Counted from the first letter of the stretch, positions 10,201-18,767 are shown. The stretch is 64,000 nucleotides of DNA from JAHDHW01 sp965220465 (GCA_965220465.1 CBDCPZ010000024.1:620001-684000); one strand, 5' to 3'. The notes: generated by a model not told the origin, from the sequence alone. Numbers and translations are program-made.

Positions 10201-10403
10201 AAATGGTCAAATCCTTTAATAATGTTTTCGCGGGAAGCTGCTTCGTTAAGTAAAATGTGTGAGCGATATTCAACGATTTCCTTGTCAAAGTGATTGGAAA
10301 GATAACTTTCGATATCATTTAAATCATTGACACAACCGCTGAGTTTATGGCGTTCGATCGGATATTCATCTATAGCGACTAAAAAGGCAAAAAGCTTTGA
10401 CAT
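7245..10403 (-). CDS. Caspase (peptidase C14) - TIR domain fusion protein
   Basis: This 1052-residue protein has an N-terminal caspase/metacaspase domain (about 1-275) with the catalytic pair His84 (in CGHGSQ) and Cys146 (in DCCHAG). A middle region of mostly beta structure follows, then a Pro-rich, acidic low-complexity linker (about 645-790) and a beta-sandwich segment (about 790-910). The C-terminal TIR domain (about 926-1052) opens with KKAFISYSSKDR and contains SKWVLQELE, where Glu1001 occupies the position of the NADase glutamate (SARM1 has WVHKE). Both enzyme centres look intact. No signal peptide is visible, so it is probably cytoplasmic. The likely role is a protease plus NAD-cleaving effector in a conflict system (inference). 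It lies 8 bp after the TPR/barrel gene and immediately before the small barrel gene. Confidence 0.85.
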   Translation of the reverse strand: MSKLFAFLVAIDEYPIERHKLSGCVNDLNDIESYLSNHFDKEIVEYRSHILLNEAASRENIIKGFDHFAEATEEDICLFFFCGHGSQAPAPEEFWHIEPDRMNESLVCWDSRLPDGMDLMDKELSYLIWKATKDKHPHFVVIMDCCHAGSNTRAVDVKARMAEPSHLPSKIEHYHGFEFYKKSIENNKTNVSPPRGNHIHLAAARSIETAKELKVEGSSRGIFTYNLIKTLQQSGGHLSYADLVKRIRIKTANRVANQSPQVEATQANDILKPFLKGAIAFEKSQFLISFDNNLGWVVDAGAADGIVNSSESSDTIFKLKDSGDLVKIQKVFPNQSSVSGMETFEKGKIYEAIIIQRSTPKLKVAFAENSEPEGVQFLKGILKENSQFIELVANTEGPQYFIKIVDQSFQLTLPDDERPVFKRAQGLSQPSATEFLNKTETVAKWVQTIELANPTSSIRDQEIKIELFKIDQPGNIEDSAPASEMDWHSPAVFSYEKRNGEWHSPAFRLKITNTGNRLLWVHALYIGNDFSITDQLLPKQDLKPGEEVWLTDVSEGFPYKTIPLQLEDAYQAWGISEIKELVKLFISTEELAVHRFNQDGLQQDTATSSTRGIGRRQQVSGPDWTTREIELIIKRPIDEIDEIAEAEPEEEVEVEITEPDEVPPPPLSPVPNPSPQPPRSSSPPKGSSDSITNKLKKWLSDFTSPNKKKAESSPIPTRSEKMEDLFSEDDFEKIYPELEEETAGSEPPAETERSIKTQPDELLEETVPETGLPDALKTKDGGDQVDCSVYAPPTAQKGDDVFIQVWLHLPDLSQEVKVMAMEFDEDASQRAFQSLKVPLEKGEEISLVLETKGIELDETVQHITWNGNIQSAQFIASIPDDFAKKMAVFTLRVFKGELPIGHIKFILKITAEAVVAIPQPVGIESKRYKKAFISYSSKDRNEVLKRVQMLEKLDIPFFQDVLTLNPGERWEQELYKNIDDSDIFFLFWSNAAKESKWVLQELEYAINLKHGNEENPPLIQPVPIEGPPIVSPPEKLGHMHFNDRILYFIVKE

Positions 10404-10411
10404 GATTATCT

Positions 10412-11569
10412 TTAGTGGATTTTTTTAATAGAACGACTCAACGTGAAGCCAATACCGATTGAAATGACGAATGAATCAAAAGAAATGTCATTGTCGACAT
10501 GACGGAATTTTTGCAGTAAAATTTCATTGCTAAAACGATTGTCTGTTTTTATAATATTATTTAGCATTTTGCTATATCTGAAATCAAAAAAGCCAAAATA
10601 ATTTTCTCCCAAAATAATTTTTAATCCGGCATTTGCCGTGGCACTGTAGTTAAAATTATTCCGAAGCGGTGATGATCCTTCCAGTAAATCCAAACCGGTA
10701 GATTGCTCTTTTTCAATGAAAATATTTCCATTCGTATCAAATTTTGTGAAATCCAGATTTTCCAATCTTGCTTTGTAAAGTAAATTGAGTGCAAAGCCCA
10801 AGGAAAAATAGGGGATTGCCTTTATCCGGGAATTGTAGCGTTTTTGCTGCCTGCCAATTGAGAAAGCTTTTAAAGTGTATTTTAAGCTGATGCCCAAATC
10901 AATGAACTTTAAATGCTCCTCTAAACTTAAAGTACCTTTATAATTGGATTCCATAAACTGCATGTCCGTGTTTAGCTGATAAGCTATTTCCGTAAGCAAA
11001 ACTGCGGTTGAAAGAACAAAATTGGAGTGATTGAGCGTGAAATCTCCAGAAACTCCAAATTGGAGTTTTGAAATTCCGCTATTGTTTAAAGAAATGTATG
11101 AACCGTATTTATCTGTGGCTGAACTTAAAGAGTCTTCTAAAAAATACGTTTTTCGATTTTGAACGGAAGGGAAAATATAGCCAAATCTTAGACCGATAGT
11201 GGCCTTGGGTTTTATACTAAATTTTTCAGCTAAATAAACCAATTCGGGATGATCTGCTTTTAGTTTTGGCTCGTAGGAAGGGTTGTTGTTTAACAACAAC
11301 ACATAATATTTTTCCGCTTTTTCATTTTCTCCAGTAAATAGAAAAGTTTCGGTTAAAATTTGGAGCGCTGAATTTCTATTTGCCCAGGACAGGCTTCGTC
11401 TGTCCGGAATGCAAGGCTCTAACAGGTCCGGGATATCTTCTAAATATCCTTTTTCAAATAAGATTCGTGCTTTTTCCAATTTTCTATCACAATCTTCCTG
11501 GCAAAATGCAGCAACTGCAATGCTTAGAAAGCAAAATGATAATAGATATTTGTAAAAATTTCGAATCAT
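10412..11569 (-). CDS. Periplasmic TPR-like / outer-membrane beta-barrel protein
   Basis: The start at 11569 is chosen because a signal peptide follows (MIRNFYKYLLSFCFLSIAVAAFCQ); an ATG at 11593 would overlap the preceding gene by 10 bases. After the signal, a helical segment of about 100 residues (KLEKARILFEKGYLEDIPDLLEPCI, then AEKYYVLLLNNNPSY) looks like TPR repeats. The remaining 260 or so residues alternate strands with Gly and aromatic residues and end in a strand suited to an outer-membrane barrel. This TPR-plus-barrel arrangement recurs in Bacteroidota envelope proteins. Its place between a WD40 membrane protein and a caspase-TIR gene suggests it connects envelope state to that pathway. 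Function unknown. Confidence 0.6.
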   Translation of the reverse strand: MIRNFYKYLLSFCFLSIAVAAFCQEDCDRKLEKARILFEKGYLEDIPDLLEPCIPDRRSLSWANRNSALQILTETFLFTGENEKAEKYYVLLLNNNPSYEPKLKADHPELVYLAEKFSIKPKATIGLRFGYIFPSVQNRKTYFLEDSLSSATDKYGSYISLNNSGISKLQFGVSGDFTLNHSNFVLSTAVLLTEIAYQLNTDMQFMESNYKGTLSLEEHLKFIDLGISLKYTLKAFSIGRQQKRYNSRIKAIPYFSLGFALNLLYKARLENLDFTKFDTNGNIFIEKEQSTGLDLLEGSSPLRNNFNYSATANAGLKIILGENYFGFFDFRYSKMLNNIIKTDNRFSNEILLQKFRHVDNDISFDSFVISIGIGFTLSRSIKKIH

Positions 11570-11583
11570 TTTATAAAAAATTT

Positions 11584-13848
11584 TTACGGACAAGTTTTTC
11601 TAAATTTAATTGCTTCGCCAATAAATTGAGCCCATTCATCTCTATTCAGATTGCGATTAAGTTTATTACAAATCTCTTCGGCATAGATAGACGGATCTGG
11701 ATTGAAAAATAAAATTTCTCCATCTCGATTACCTAAAAGAATCTGATCACTTTTCTCAGAAAAAGCCATAGACATGATCCAGCTGCCATAATCGTCAAAA
11801 AGAATAGGTTGGTAATGCCTTAGATCAGTTTCTTTTAAATCCCAAAGGCTGGCTGTTCCATCATAGGATGCAACGCAAAGTTGTTGTTTGGTTTTATTAA
11901 ATGTTAATGAGGTGATTCTTGCAGAATGTAGTTTACTCGGAAAAAACAAAAGGTTCCCTCCGCGATTCACCTGAAATCTGCTAAAATCAGCCTGGAAAAA
12001 CTTTACCAAACCATTAACATAGCCAATAGCAAGTATTTTCACATCGTCATATTCGTGAACTGCGATAGCTGTGATTTTTTGATACGCCTCATTGTGTTCA
12101 TTTGGCTCCAGTTGCAAGGGTAAGCCATTTATCGGTTGTTCGAATAATTTCCCTTGAACCGTTCCATAATACAACAAATATGGTTTTTTAGTAGTAATGC
12201 ACATTGCCTCAACCTGAGATGGCAAATTTGCAATTTTCTGGATTTTCTTGTCTTTAATATTATAAAATTGCAAGGTTTTGTCCGCTCCTCTGGAAATGAA
12301 ACCGGAATTGTCCGGTACAAAAACTATATCTTCTACTTCCTGCCCGTCGTGAAGATTGAGTTGTATCGCGCCGCTTTTCCCGTATTTTAAGTTGTACAGG
12401 TTTATGTTTTTTCCTTCACCACCGACAACCAACCATTGATTGTCAGGGCTAATTTTTAAAACATTTTGCACGCATGGAAGCTGATCGATGGTAGTTTGAA
12501 TGACTTCGGGTTTATCAATGGCATTCCATTTTTTGACCTCCCATTTTTTTAAGGCACCATAACTCCCGACAGTATAAAAAACATCGCCACTTTCATCAAA
12601 AACAATGGATCGGATAGCGCCTCTTTCATTGCTTATCTTATTAAAATCCTCATTGTTTTCTAGTTTGTTTAAACTCTTCAAACCAACATACAAGGCACTA
12701 TAAATGTCCGGATGATTGATGTCGCCATATTCTTTGCTGTCAGTATTTATATTATAAGCTTCTTTTGCAAGAAGCGCTTTCAGTTCAGTTTCCTTTTCAT
12801 CCAGTTGGGTAGCCTGCTTGGCTATATTTCTTGAAAGCCTAACGTCACCGAGTTCTTTGTTTTTACTAGCCAATTGAGCGTTTCTATCAGCTTCAGCTTG
12901 CGCAGCTTTTGCTAATTCTTTATTCTTTTTAGCTAGTTCTGTTTTAAATTCAGCATCTCTTCGAGCAGCTTCAGCCAGTTTTTCATTTGCGGCAATGTTT
13001 TTAGCGGCTTCCTCTTGTGCAACATCGGCTAACTTTTTGTTTTCCGCAGCGAGTTTACGATTAGCTTCAGATTCTTCTTCAGCTTTATTTTTAGCTATAT
13101 CGAGTTCTTGATTATTAGCTGCAAGTAGTTGGTTTTTATCGATTTCTTTCTGCCTGGCTATTTCCAACTCATCATTTGCATATTTTAATTCTAGGCTTGC
13201 ATTTTTTGCAATATCTCTTTGCCTTTGCGCCTCCTGAGATTGTAGAAAAGCCGAAAACGCCAATGCCGCTAAAGCAGAAACAATAAAGATTACAGCTAAA
13301 AGAATATACCTCCGTCGCCGTGATATTTTGGTCTTACTTTTTTCTATAAATGCAGCTTCTTCTTTCGAAATAGAAACGGAGGAAAGGTAAGGGTTTATGT
13401 AATTGAGATCATCCTGGTTGAGCAGGTTTTTGTTTTCCTGAAAAGTATTAAAACGCTCATGGATAAAGGTTTCAACTTTTCTTAAAACGCGATTGTCAGA
13501 TTCTATTCTTTCATAAATGTGATTGGCAAGAACTGCACTGGCTATTTCATATTGTTCGTTTTCGGCTTTGAGAATACCTGCTTCACTGAGTCGTTGTAAA
13601 ATATTCTGGACATTAGTTTTTGAAACACTTTGATCAACATGTAGTTTTTCCTCAATTTCACTTTTATCAAGTTGCAGACTTCTGCCTTCTTTAGGTATAA
13701 AAAGCAACAGTATTTTCGAAATCAGATCAGTAGAATCTTCGTCCAGACCAGCCTCTACCTGACGGATTTGGTTTTCCAAAGACTGTTCAATCAGCTTTTT
13801 TGGATTGCCGATTCTTTCCAGTAAATGATTATCGATTATTTTGCTCAT
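11584..13848 (-). CDS. Membrane protein with winged-helix, coiled coil and WD40 beta-propeller; probably the detached C-terminal half of a STAND protein
   Basis: The protein has 754 residues. Residues 1-115 (HLLERIGNPKKLIEQSL, then LSEAGILKAENEQYEIA) resemble the winged-helix part that follows the first NTPase module of the upstream protein (about 255-360 there). A membrane helix lies at about 180-203 after RRRR, then an Ala/Glu/Lys coiled coil (about 205-370), then WD40-type repeats (about 400-740; examples IRSIVFDESGDVFYTVGSYG and TSLTFNKTKQQLCVASYDG). The preceding gene ends in TAA only nine sense codons upstream in the same frame, so the two may once have been one gene or may be read through. 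The propeller is a likely ligand or stress sensor surface (inference). Confidence 0.75.
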   Translation of the reverse strand: MSKIIDNHLLERIGNPKKLIEQSLENQIRQVEAGLDEDSTDLISKILLLFIPKEGRSLQLDKSEIEEKLHVDQSVSKTNVQNILQRLSEAGILKAENEQYEIASAVLANHIYERIESDNRVLRKVETFIHERFNTFQENKNLLNQDDLNYINPYLSSVSISKEEAAFIEKSKTKISRRRRYILLAVIFIVSALAALAFSAFLQSQEAQRQRDIAKNASLELKYANDELEIARQKEIDKNQLLAANNQELDIAKNKAEEESEANRKLAAENKKLADVAQEEAAKNIAANEKLAEAARRDAEFKTELAKKNKELAKAAQAEADRNAQLASKNKELGDVRLSRNIAKQATQLDEKETELKALLAKEAYNINTDSKEYGDINHPDIYSALYVGLKSLNKLENNEDFNKISNERGAIRSIVFDESGDVFYTVGSYGALKKWEVKKWNAIDKPEVIQTTIDQLPCVQNVLKISPDNQWLVVGGEGKNINLYNLKYGKSGAIQLNLHDGQEVEDIVFVPDNSGFISRGADKTLQFYNIKDKKIQKIANLPSQVEAMCITTKKPYLLYYGTVQGKLFEQPINGLPLQLEPNEHNEAYQKITAIAVHEYDDVKILAIGYVNGLVKFFQADFSRFQVNRGGNLLFFPSKLHSARITSLTFNKTKQQLCVASYDGTASLWDLKETDLRHYQPILFDDYGSWIMSMAFSEKSDQILLGNRDGEILFFNPDPSIYAEEICNKLNRNLNRDEWAQFIGEAIKFRKTCP

Positions 13849-13875
13849 CAGGCAAAGCTTTTGTTTTATGCGGAA

Positions 13876-15738
13876 TTATTCGACTCCGGCATATAGTTCT
13901 TTCATGTAAAGTTGTAAAAAGGTAGGGTTAATTCTACCGTCTGTTTCGCTAATATTTTGGATGATCCGGTCAATGATTTCCTGATCTTCAAATTTCAAAT
14001 CAGCCTGTTGCGTCATGTTGTCAATAATATCATAAGCTTGTTTGTAATTGATTGGCTCCACTCTCATACGGCTATCCAACAGATTTGGAATGACTGTTTC
14101 AAAGTCCGAAAGCTGCGCAAAATATTCTTCGCGGATGATGAATATTAGCTTTGAATTTGGATGATCTGAAAGCAATTGGACAACATGCTGATAAAAATTA
14201 TTTAACCGTTTTCTATCCGTTGTCCAAATATAAAATTCCTCAAACTGATCAAAAATAATTATTTCTTGTTTTTGGTCATTCTTCCCTTTACCAAAAAGAG
14301 CGGTGTATAAATTTGAATTTTTTAGCTCTTCCGGGCTATTTTTAAGTAGTTTTTGAATGGCTTCATTTTCAATCAACTTTTTATTACAGCGGATATAATG
14401 GCAACTGAAATATTCACTAAGCCTTGGCATCAAACCTGCAAGAATTAAAGATGTTTTTCCGACTCCTAATTGTCCATAAACCACTGATATTCTGGATTGT
14501 GGTTGATTAGCAATTTTATCAAAAAGCGTTTTAATTTCTTTATCACGGCCGAAAAAAACTGCGGCCATTTCGGGTGTATAATATTGATATCCGGCATAAG
14601 GGTTTTCCGGTGAGCTATATTTTGCCAATTTTTCAGCTTCAGGCATTTTATAAATCTGAATATCAAAAGTTGCTATTTTCGCAGCAAGGCTATCATGCGT
14701 CAATTCGTATTGCTCATTTTCCAAAGGCCTCAGAATACGGCGGCTCACAAAGAATTCCAATGACTCGTTAAGCTCCTCTTTTGTAAACCCCGGAAGGAGA
14801 TTTGAAACTTCATGATGCATGACGGGCACCTTGGTACCTTTGGTGGAAACGAAAATTTTCAGAAAACTCAACGCGGTATTTCGGTTTCCCTTTTCAGTTT
14901 CATAAGCAAGCAACTGCTCTTCCAAAAAATCAACTAAAACATCATCGATTCGACCCAGTTTTTCAACAAGAGCGCTATCAAATACTATTTTTTCGGGATT
15001 AATTTTAAAGGCGTTGCGATGTAATTTGTCCAGAAAAACCTGGAGATAAGTCAATTGGACCCTTCCGCGTTCTTCGGTGATTTTATCAACAATTTTATCT
15101 GCTGTTTCGCCTATTAGTTCAATGTCAAATTTTTCGCAGGTTTGTTGAATGACACTACTGGCATTTGCCCGACTCATGGGTTCGATTCGAATTCGTTTAT
15201 CAAATAACTCAGGAACTACTTTTTCAAAATCATACAATTGGGCGATATATTCTTCGCGCATTACAATCACCAAAGTGCTAGGCAAATCTTCCTGTTGGAG
15301 CAACTCTGCAATGTCATGAATGAATTGTTTTTTCTCTTCCTCAGCACCTAAAATGAATAATTCTTCAAATTGATCAAAAATGATATAAACCGGTTTGAAA
15401 TAATCCAGAAAAATTGAATTGATCATTTCAGAAAGCGGCAAGTCATTCGATATTGATGTTTTGACATTACTACGGATCGCACTGCGGAGAGAATCATTGA
15501 TGTTGTCCTGACGGCGGACATACAAGTCAAACCAATCTGTTTTTTTGAAACGATTAGCCAAACCACATTTTATAATACTGGTTTTGCCGGTACCAGATTG
15601 CCCATAAACCAGGATCAGATTGGTTTGAAAAACCATTTTGTAGAGCGCATCAACCTCCTGATCCCTGCCAAAAAAGATGTCTTTATCTTCGATGGTGTAA
15701 GGGTCCAAAAGTTTGAAAGGACTAACATATTGTTCCAT
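13876..15738 (-). CDS. Tandem nSTAND-type NTPase
   Basis: The 620-residue protein contains two homologous P-loop modules. Module 1 has the FFGRDQE entry motif at 23-29, Walker A GQSGTGKT at 46-53, Walker B IIFDQFEE at 119-126, and REEY at about 161-164, followed by a winged-helix region (about 255-360). Module 2 repeats these as FFGRDKE (395-401), GQLGVGKT (422-429), IIIFDQFEE (493-501) and REEY (about 536-539). It then stops just before its own winged helix, which is found at the start of the next gene. Proteins of this nSTAND family work as ligand-activated ATP switches in defence and signalling. The gene starts 12 bp after the CHAT gene. Confidence 0.88.
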   Translation of the reverse strand: MEQYVSPFKLLDPYTIEDKDIFFGRDQEVDALYKMVFQTNLILVYGQSGTGKTSIIKCGLANRFKKTDWFDLYVRRQDNINDSLRSAIRSNVKTSISNDLPLSEMINSIFLDYFKPVYIIFDQFEELFILGAEEEKKQFIHDIAELLQQEDLPSTLVIVMREEYIAQLYDFEKVVPELFDKRIRIEPMSRANASSVIQQTCEKFDIELIGETADKIVDKITEERGRVQLTYLQVFLDKLHRNAFKINPEKIVFDSALVEKLGRIDDVLVDFLEEQLLAYETEKGNRNTALSFLKIFVSTKGTKVPVMHHEVSNLLPGFTKEELNESLEFFVSRRILRPLENEQYELTHDSLAAKIATFDIQIYKMPEAEKLAKYSSPENPYAGYQYYTPEMAAVFFGRDKEIKTLFDKIANQPQSRISVVYGQLGVGKTSLILAGLMPRLSEYFSCHYIRCNKKLIENEAIQKLLKNSPEELKNSNLYTALFGKGKNDQKQEIIIFDQFEEFYIWTTDRKRLNNFYQHVVQLLSDHPNSKLIFIIREEYFAQLSDFETVIPNLLDSRMRVEPINYKQAYDIIDNMTQQADLKFEDQEIIDRIIQNISETDGRINPTFLQLYMKELYAGVE

Positions 15739-15750
15739 AGTTGTTTTATG

Positions 15751-17481
15751 TTATCCCAAAATTAATTTAATAAAATTTTGTAAGTCCGTTTTTACACTTG
15801 GGTATTTATCTTCACTGACATAAAGTTTGTCTGTTGTATTATAAGAAAATTTGTATTGATAGTTTCCGGCATTTTTATCAAAATGTGAGAAAAAGAAAAG
15901 CTTTGATTTTTTTTCACCGAGTAATGCATTTTCATCAATAATAAAAGGCGAAAGATTGAGGTACTCAGTAAGGTCTTTTTTTGATTTAAGCAGGATCACT
16001 GAATTACTATCTGTAAAGGTATCATAAACGGTTTGCTCATCCAAAAGACCAGCAGTGATATTGTCGAGATGGACTTTGACTACGCTGTATTCAGGTTTTC
16101 GATGACGGGCTTTGATGAGGCCGATTTCTTTTACGGTCACCAATTTGTATTTCACCAGGAACCCAAAAGTATGAAAAACGGTACCAAGATGTTTTTCAAT
16201 TTCAATGCAGTAGTTTGTCACTTCTTCTGCACTGAGTTTTTCCTGTGCTTGATAGAGTTGTTTTTTTATTTTTTGAATGTATTGATGTGCAGCGGTGTAT
16301 TCCAGATCTTCATAAATAAGCCGCCTCAATTCACTTAATTCATCCACAAAATAATCCACATTATTATCATCAAAAACCTGTCTGATTGCGCTGAGCAATT
16401 TGAAATAATCGTAATAAGAAAGCTCGCCTGTAGGCAATTCAAAATAATGGCTGATTACGGTCAAAGATTCAGATGGTATGACCAACGAAGGGTTGTTGTA
16501 TTTGACATCCCAGAGTTGGGTCAATAATGTAAACGTCACCAACTCTGCTAGGCTGTTATAAGTGTGGATCAATTGCTCAAGGCGTTCCAAATTGACTTCA
16601 TCGAGTGCAAAAAGTCTTCTGACCTGATCACCAATCGGCGCCGGAAGGCAATCCATAATACTTTGCCTTATTTTGCGGATGTCAATATCCTCTCCTTTTT
16701 GATGTTTAAATAAAGCAAATTCCAGAAAATCATTAAATGGAGCCAAGGCCTGAAAAAGCTCCTGAGTCAGTATATTGTTGACTACAAACTTGTTTCGGTC
16801 AGGCATTGAAGCTACAGAAGATTCAATGATTATTTCCTTGAAGCTGCTTTTTGGAAGTTTCCATGCTAAAGCATCAGGATTTTTTTCATTGACATAAAGT
16901 CCCCAGGGCAGAGGTTCATCCACCTGAGCTGATCGTGGTTTTAGTCCGCGATAGATTTGCATATCGTTTCCATCTCTGAATTTAACACCTCCTGCTGCTA
17001 TTTCAAAAGCTTCTTTGAGATTATGGTCGTTGACCAGCGCGAGATAGAAATTTGCGGCAAAATCTTTTGCTTTTGCATCGTTGATCGGAACGGAAGAAGC
17101 GATTACAGCTGGTATGTCCAATTCAAGAAGCAATTCAACCTGCCCTTTGGTAGAGCAGCCATTTAAAAAAACTAATTTGAGATTGGATTGCTGAGCCAAT
17201 AATTGAGCAACTCCTGCTGCATTACCTTCCTGATCAGTCATCATCAGGCTATCTGAGTCAGCATGGCCTCCATAATGAAAAAGCACGACGCGGTCCTTAA
17301 ACTTTGTAAGGTAATCAATGATATCGTCAGTCGTTGCAGTTGGTTCGCGGTATAGTTGAAAAAACTGCTTGCTTTCCAGGGGAATGAGGTGTTCGCAAAT
17401 TACTTTTCGTTCTTCATCAAGTAAGCCCAGATGAGCACTTTTATCATTTGCAAAAGTCAGGAATACAACAGGGAGTTCCAT
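15751..17481 (-). CDS. CHAT domain (caspase-like) protein
   Basis: This 576-residue protein has an N-terminal CHAT domain (about 1-205). The expected His-Cys dyad is visible: His73 in HYGGHAD and Cys109 in FLNGCST. The following PAVIASSVPINDAKAKDFAANFY segment is also typical. The C-terminal 350 residues are mainly helical (LELAELVTFTLL-like segments, then YIQKIKKQLYQAQEKL) and unrecognised. There is no signal peptide. CHAT proteases act as induced effectors in several bacterial immune systems (for example Csx29/TPR-CHAT of type III-E CRISPR and proteases that activate bacterial gasdermin). It is the first gene of the operon with STAND, WD40 and caspase-TIR genes, so it may be the first protease in a cascade (inference). 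Confidence 0.85.
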   Translation of the reverse strand: MELPVVFLTFANDKSAHLGLLDEERKVICEHLIPLESKQFFQLYREPTATTDDIIDYLTKFKDRVVLFHYGGHADSDSLMMTDQEGNAAGVAQLLAQQSNLKLVFLNGCSTKGQVELLLELDIPAVIASSVPINDAKAKDFAANFYLALVNDHNLKEAFEIAAGGVKFRDGNDMQIYRGLKPRSAQVDEPLPWGLYVNEKNPDALAWKLPKSSFKEIIIESSVASMPDRNKFVVNNILTQELFQALAPFNDFLEFALFKHQKGEDIDIRKIRQSIMDCLPAPIGDQVRRLFALDEVNLERLEQLIHTYNSLAELVTFTLLTQLWDVKYNNPSLVIPSESLTVISHYFELPTGELSYYDYFKLLSAIRQVFDDNNVDYFVDELSELRRLIYEDLEYTAAHQYIQKIKKQLYQAQEKLSAEEVTNYCIEIEKHLGTVFHTFGFLVKYKLVTVKEIGLIKARHRKPEYSVVKVHLDNITAGLLDEQTVYDTFTDSNSVILLKSKKDLTEYLNLSPFIIDENALLGEKKSKLFFFSHFDKNAGNYQYKFSYNTTDKLYVSEDKYPSVKTDLQNFIKLILG

Positions 17482-17525
17482 TAGTTGTTAAATTATAAAA
17501 AACTTGTACAGATTATAGTTCGTTT

Positions 17526-17550
17526 ATATTGATAGTTTGACTATCTATAT
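17526..17550. promoter_or_regulatory. Palindrome upstream of the CHAT operon, candidate operator
   Basis: ATATTGATAGT (17526-17536) and ACTATCTATAT (17540-17550) form an 11-bp inverted repeat with one mismatch and a 3-bp centre, 45 bases before the CHAT start codon. Such symmetry suits binding by a dimeric repressor or activator. No regulator gene is adjacent and no clear TAnnTTTG box was found, so this is only a candidate. Confidence 0.35.
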
Positions 17551-17594
17551 TGTGAATGTAATCAATTTTTTATAAAAAAGGATAAAGAAATATA

Positions 17595-18767
17595 TCAATC
17601 ACCATAAAAACCAACTGTCAGGCCTCTGATTGGGCCAAGGTTGCTAATTAGTACTTGTGTATCTGAGGTAGGAAATCCGATGCGTTTGGAAGAAATAGTC
17701 TTTTGAGTATCTTCTGCCCAAAATAATTCCTGACGATCTTCATCAATAAATATAAATGGAATATCTCCTATTATCGTGTTAGTTTCAACAATCGGGTCTG
17801 AAAAATCTGAAGTTTTTATACTGGTAATAAAACTACTTCCTCCAGATTTTAAGACACAATACAATCGATTATTAGTGTCATCGTATTCGATATCTCCAAA
17901 GACATTACCCGGAAAAGTTAAAACTTCAGCATTAACTCCATTTTTAAATCTTTTAAGCCATTCGCCGCCTTTTTCAACCCAATAAAGAACATTGTTTTCT
18001 CGATCATTTGTGATATAAATAAAATCAGCGTTTATGTTTTCCGAGTAAACATTATCTATGTTCATCGAGTTGTCGTTGTACATATCTGTTGACTTTATCG
18101 AGAAGTTGTTTCCGTTTAAAATAGTAAAAAATACAGTTTCATCATTGGGGTCCAATGTTAAATCAAAAAAGGTCCCGGGAATCATGTCTTTAGGAACCGG
18201 AGCCGCTAAATCTTCATTATTTGGATAACAACTAGCCAATAAAGCAAAAGGACAGGCGAATATTTTTTTTCCTTCATTGTCTACATCCATACCGCCACCT
18301 TGTTCCGGCAGACTATCAATTGCTGTCAGAATTTCTGAATTAGTATCAATGACTTTAGCCTTCAACTTGGAAAGTGTGCCATCAGATTCAAAATAAGAAA
18401 TGGCTCTGTTACTTCCGACAGAAGGAAATGGAGTGATTTTAATGATAGTTGATTCAGAGCATTGTTCGCCGCCTTTTTTAGCGGTCAAAGAGGCATCATA
18501 TGAACCGGAGACTCCAAAAGTCACAGTTTCCTGAGGTTTTTCAATCATGACGCCTTCAATATTCCAAATGTAGGTATCTGCGCTTGGATCATCGCCTTTG
18601 AAACGAACCCTTTCCGGAGCCATTCCTGCGTGATCAAGAAATTCCGGGCTGAAGTCAGCACTGACTACATCACAGCCTTTTTTATCTTTACCGCAATTAG
18701 AAAAAAGTAAAACTAAAATTAGCAGTGGTAACAATTTTATTTGGAATACTTGGGTGTGATTTTTCAT
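17595..18767 (-). CDS. Lipoprotein with PKD-like domain and beta-propeller (paralogue of the next upstream gene)
   Basis: The 390-residue protein begins with a lipoprotein signal (LLPLLILVLLFSNCGKD, lipid-bearing Cys after FSN). A PKD-like domain (about 35-115; VSADFSPEFLDHAGMAPERVRF, then TYIWNIEG) is followed by about 270 residues of YWTD/NHL-like propeller repeats (for example NNVLYWVEKGGEWLKRF and QELFWAEDTQKTISSKRIG). It is probably exposed at the cell surface or in the periplasm. Domain order and many motifs match the neighbour at 18850-20004, so the two arose by duplication and then diverged strongly. The CHAT operon starts 113 bp downstream on the same strand, so co-transcription is possible but unproven. 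Confidence 0.7.
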   Translation of the reverse strand: MKNHTQVFQIKLLPLLILVLLFSNCGKDKKGCDVVSADFSPEFLDHAGMAPERVRFKGDDPSADTYIWNIEGVMIEKPQETVTFGVSGSYDASLTAKKGGEQCSESTIIKITPFPSVGSNRAISYFESDGTLSKLKAKVIDTNSEILTAIDSLPEQGGGMDVDNEGKKIFACPFALLASCYPNNEDLAAPVPKDMIPGTFFDLTLDPNDETVFFTILNGNNFSIKSTDMYNDNSMNIDNVYSENINADFIYITNDRENNVLYWVEKGGEWLKRFKNGVNAEVLTFPGNVFGDIEYDDTNNRLYCVLKSGGSSFITSIKTSDFSDPIVETNTIIGDIPFIFIDEDRQELFWAEDTQKTISSKRIGFPTSDTQVLISNLGPIRGLTVGFYGD

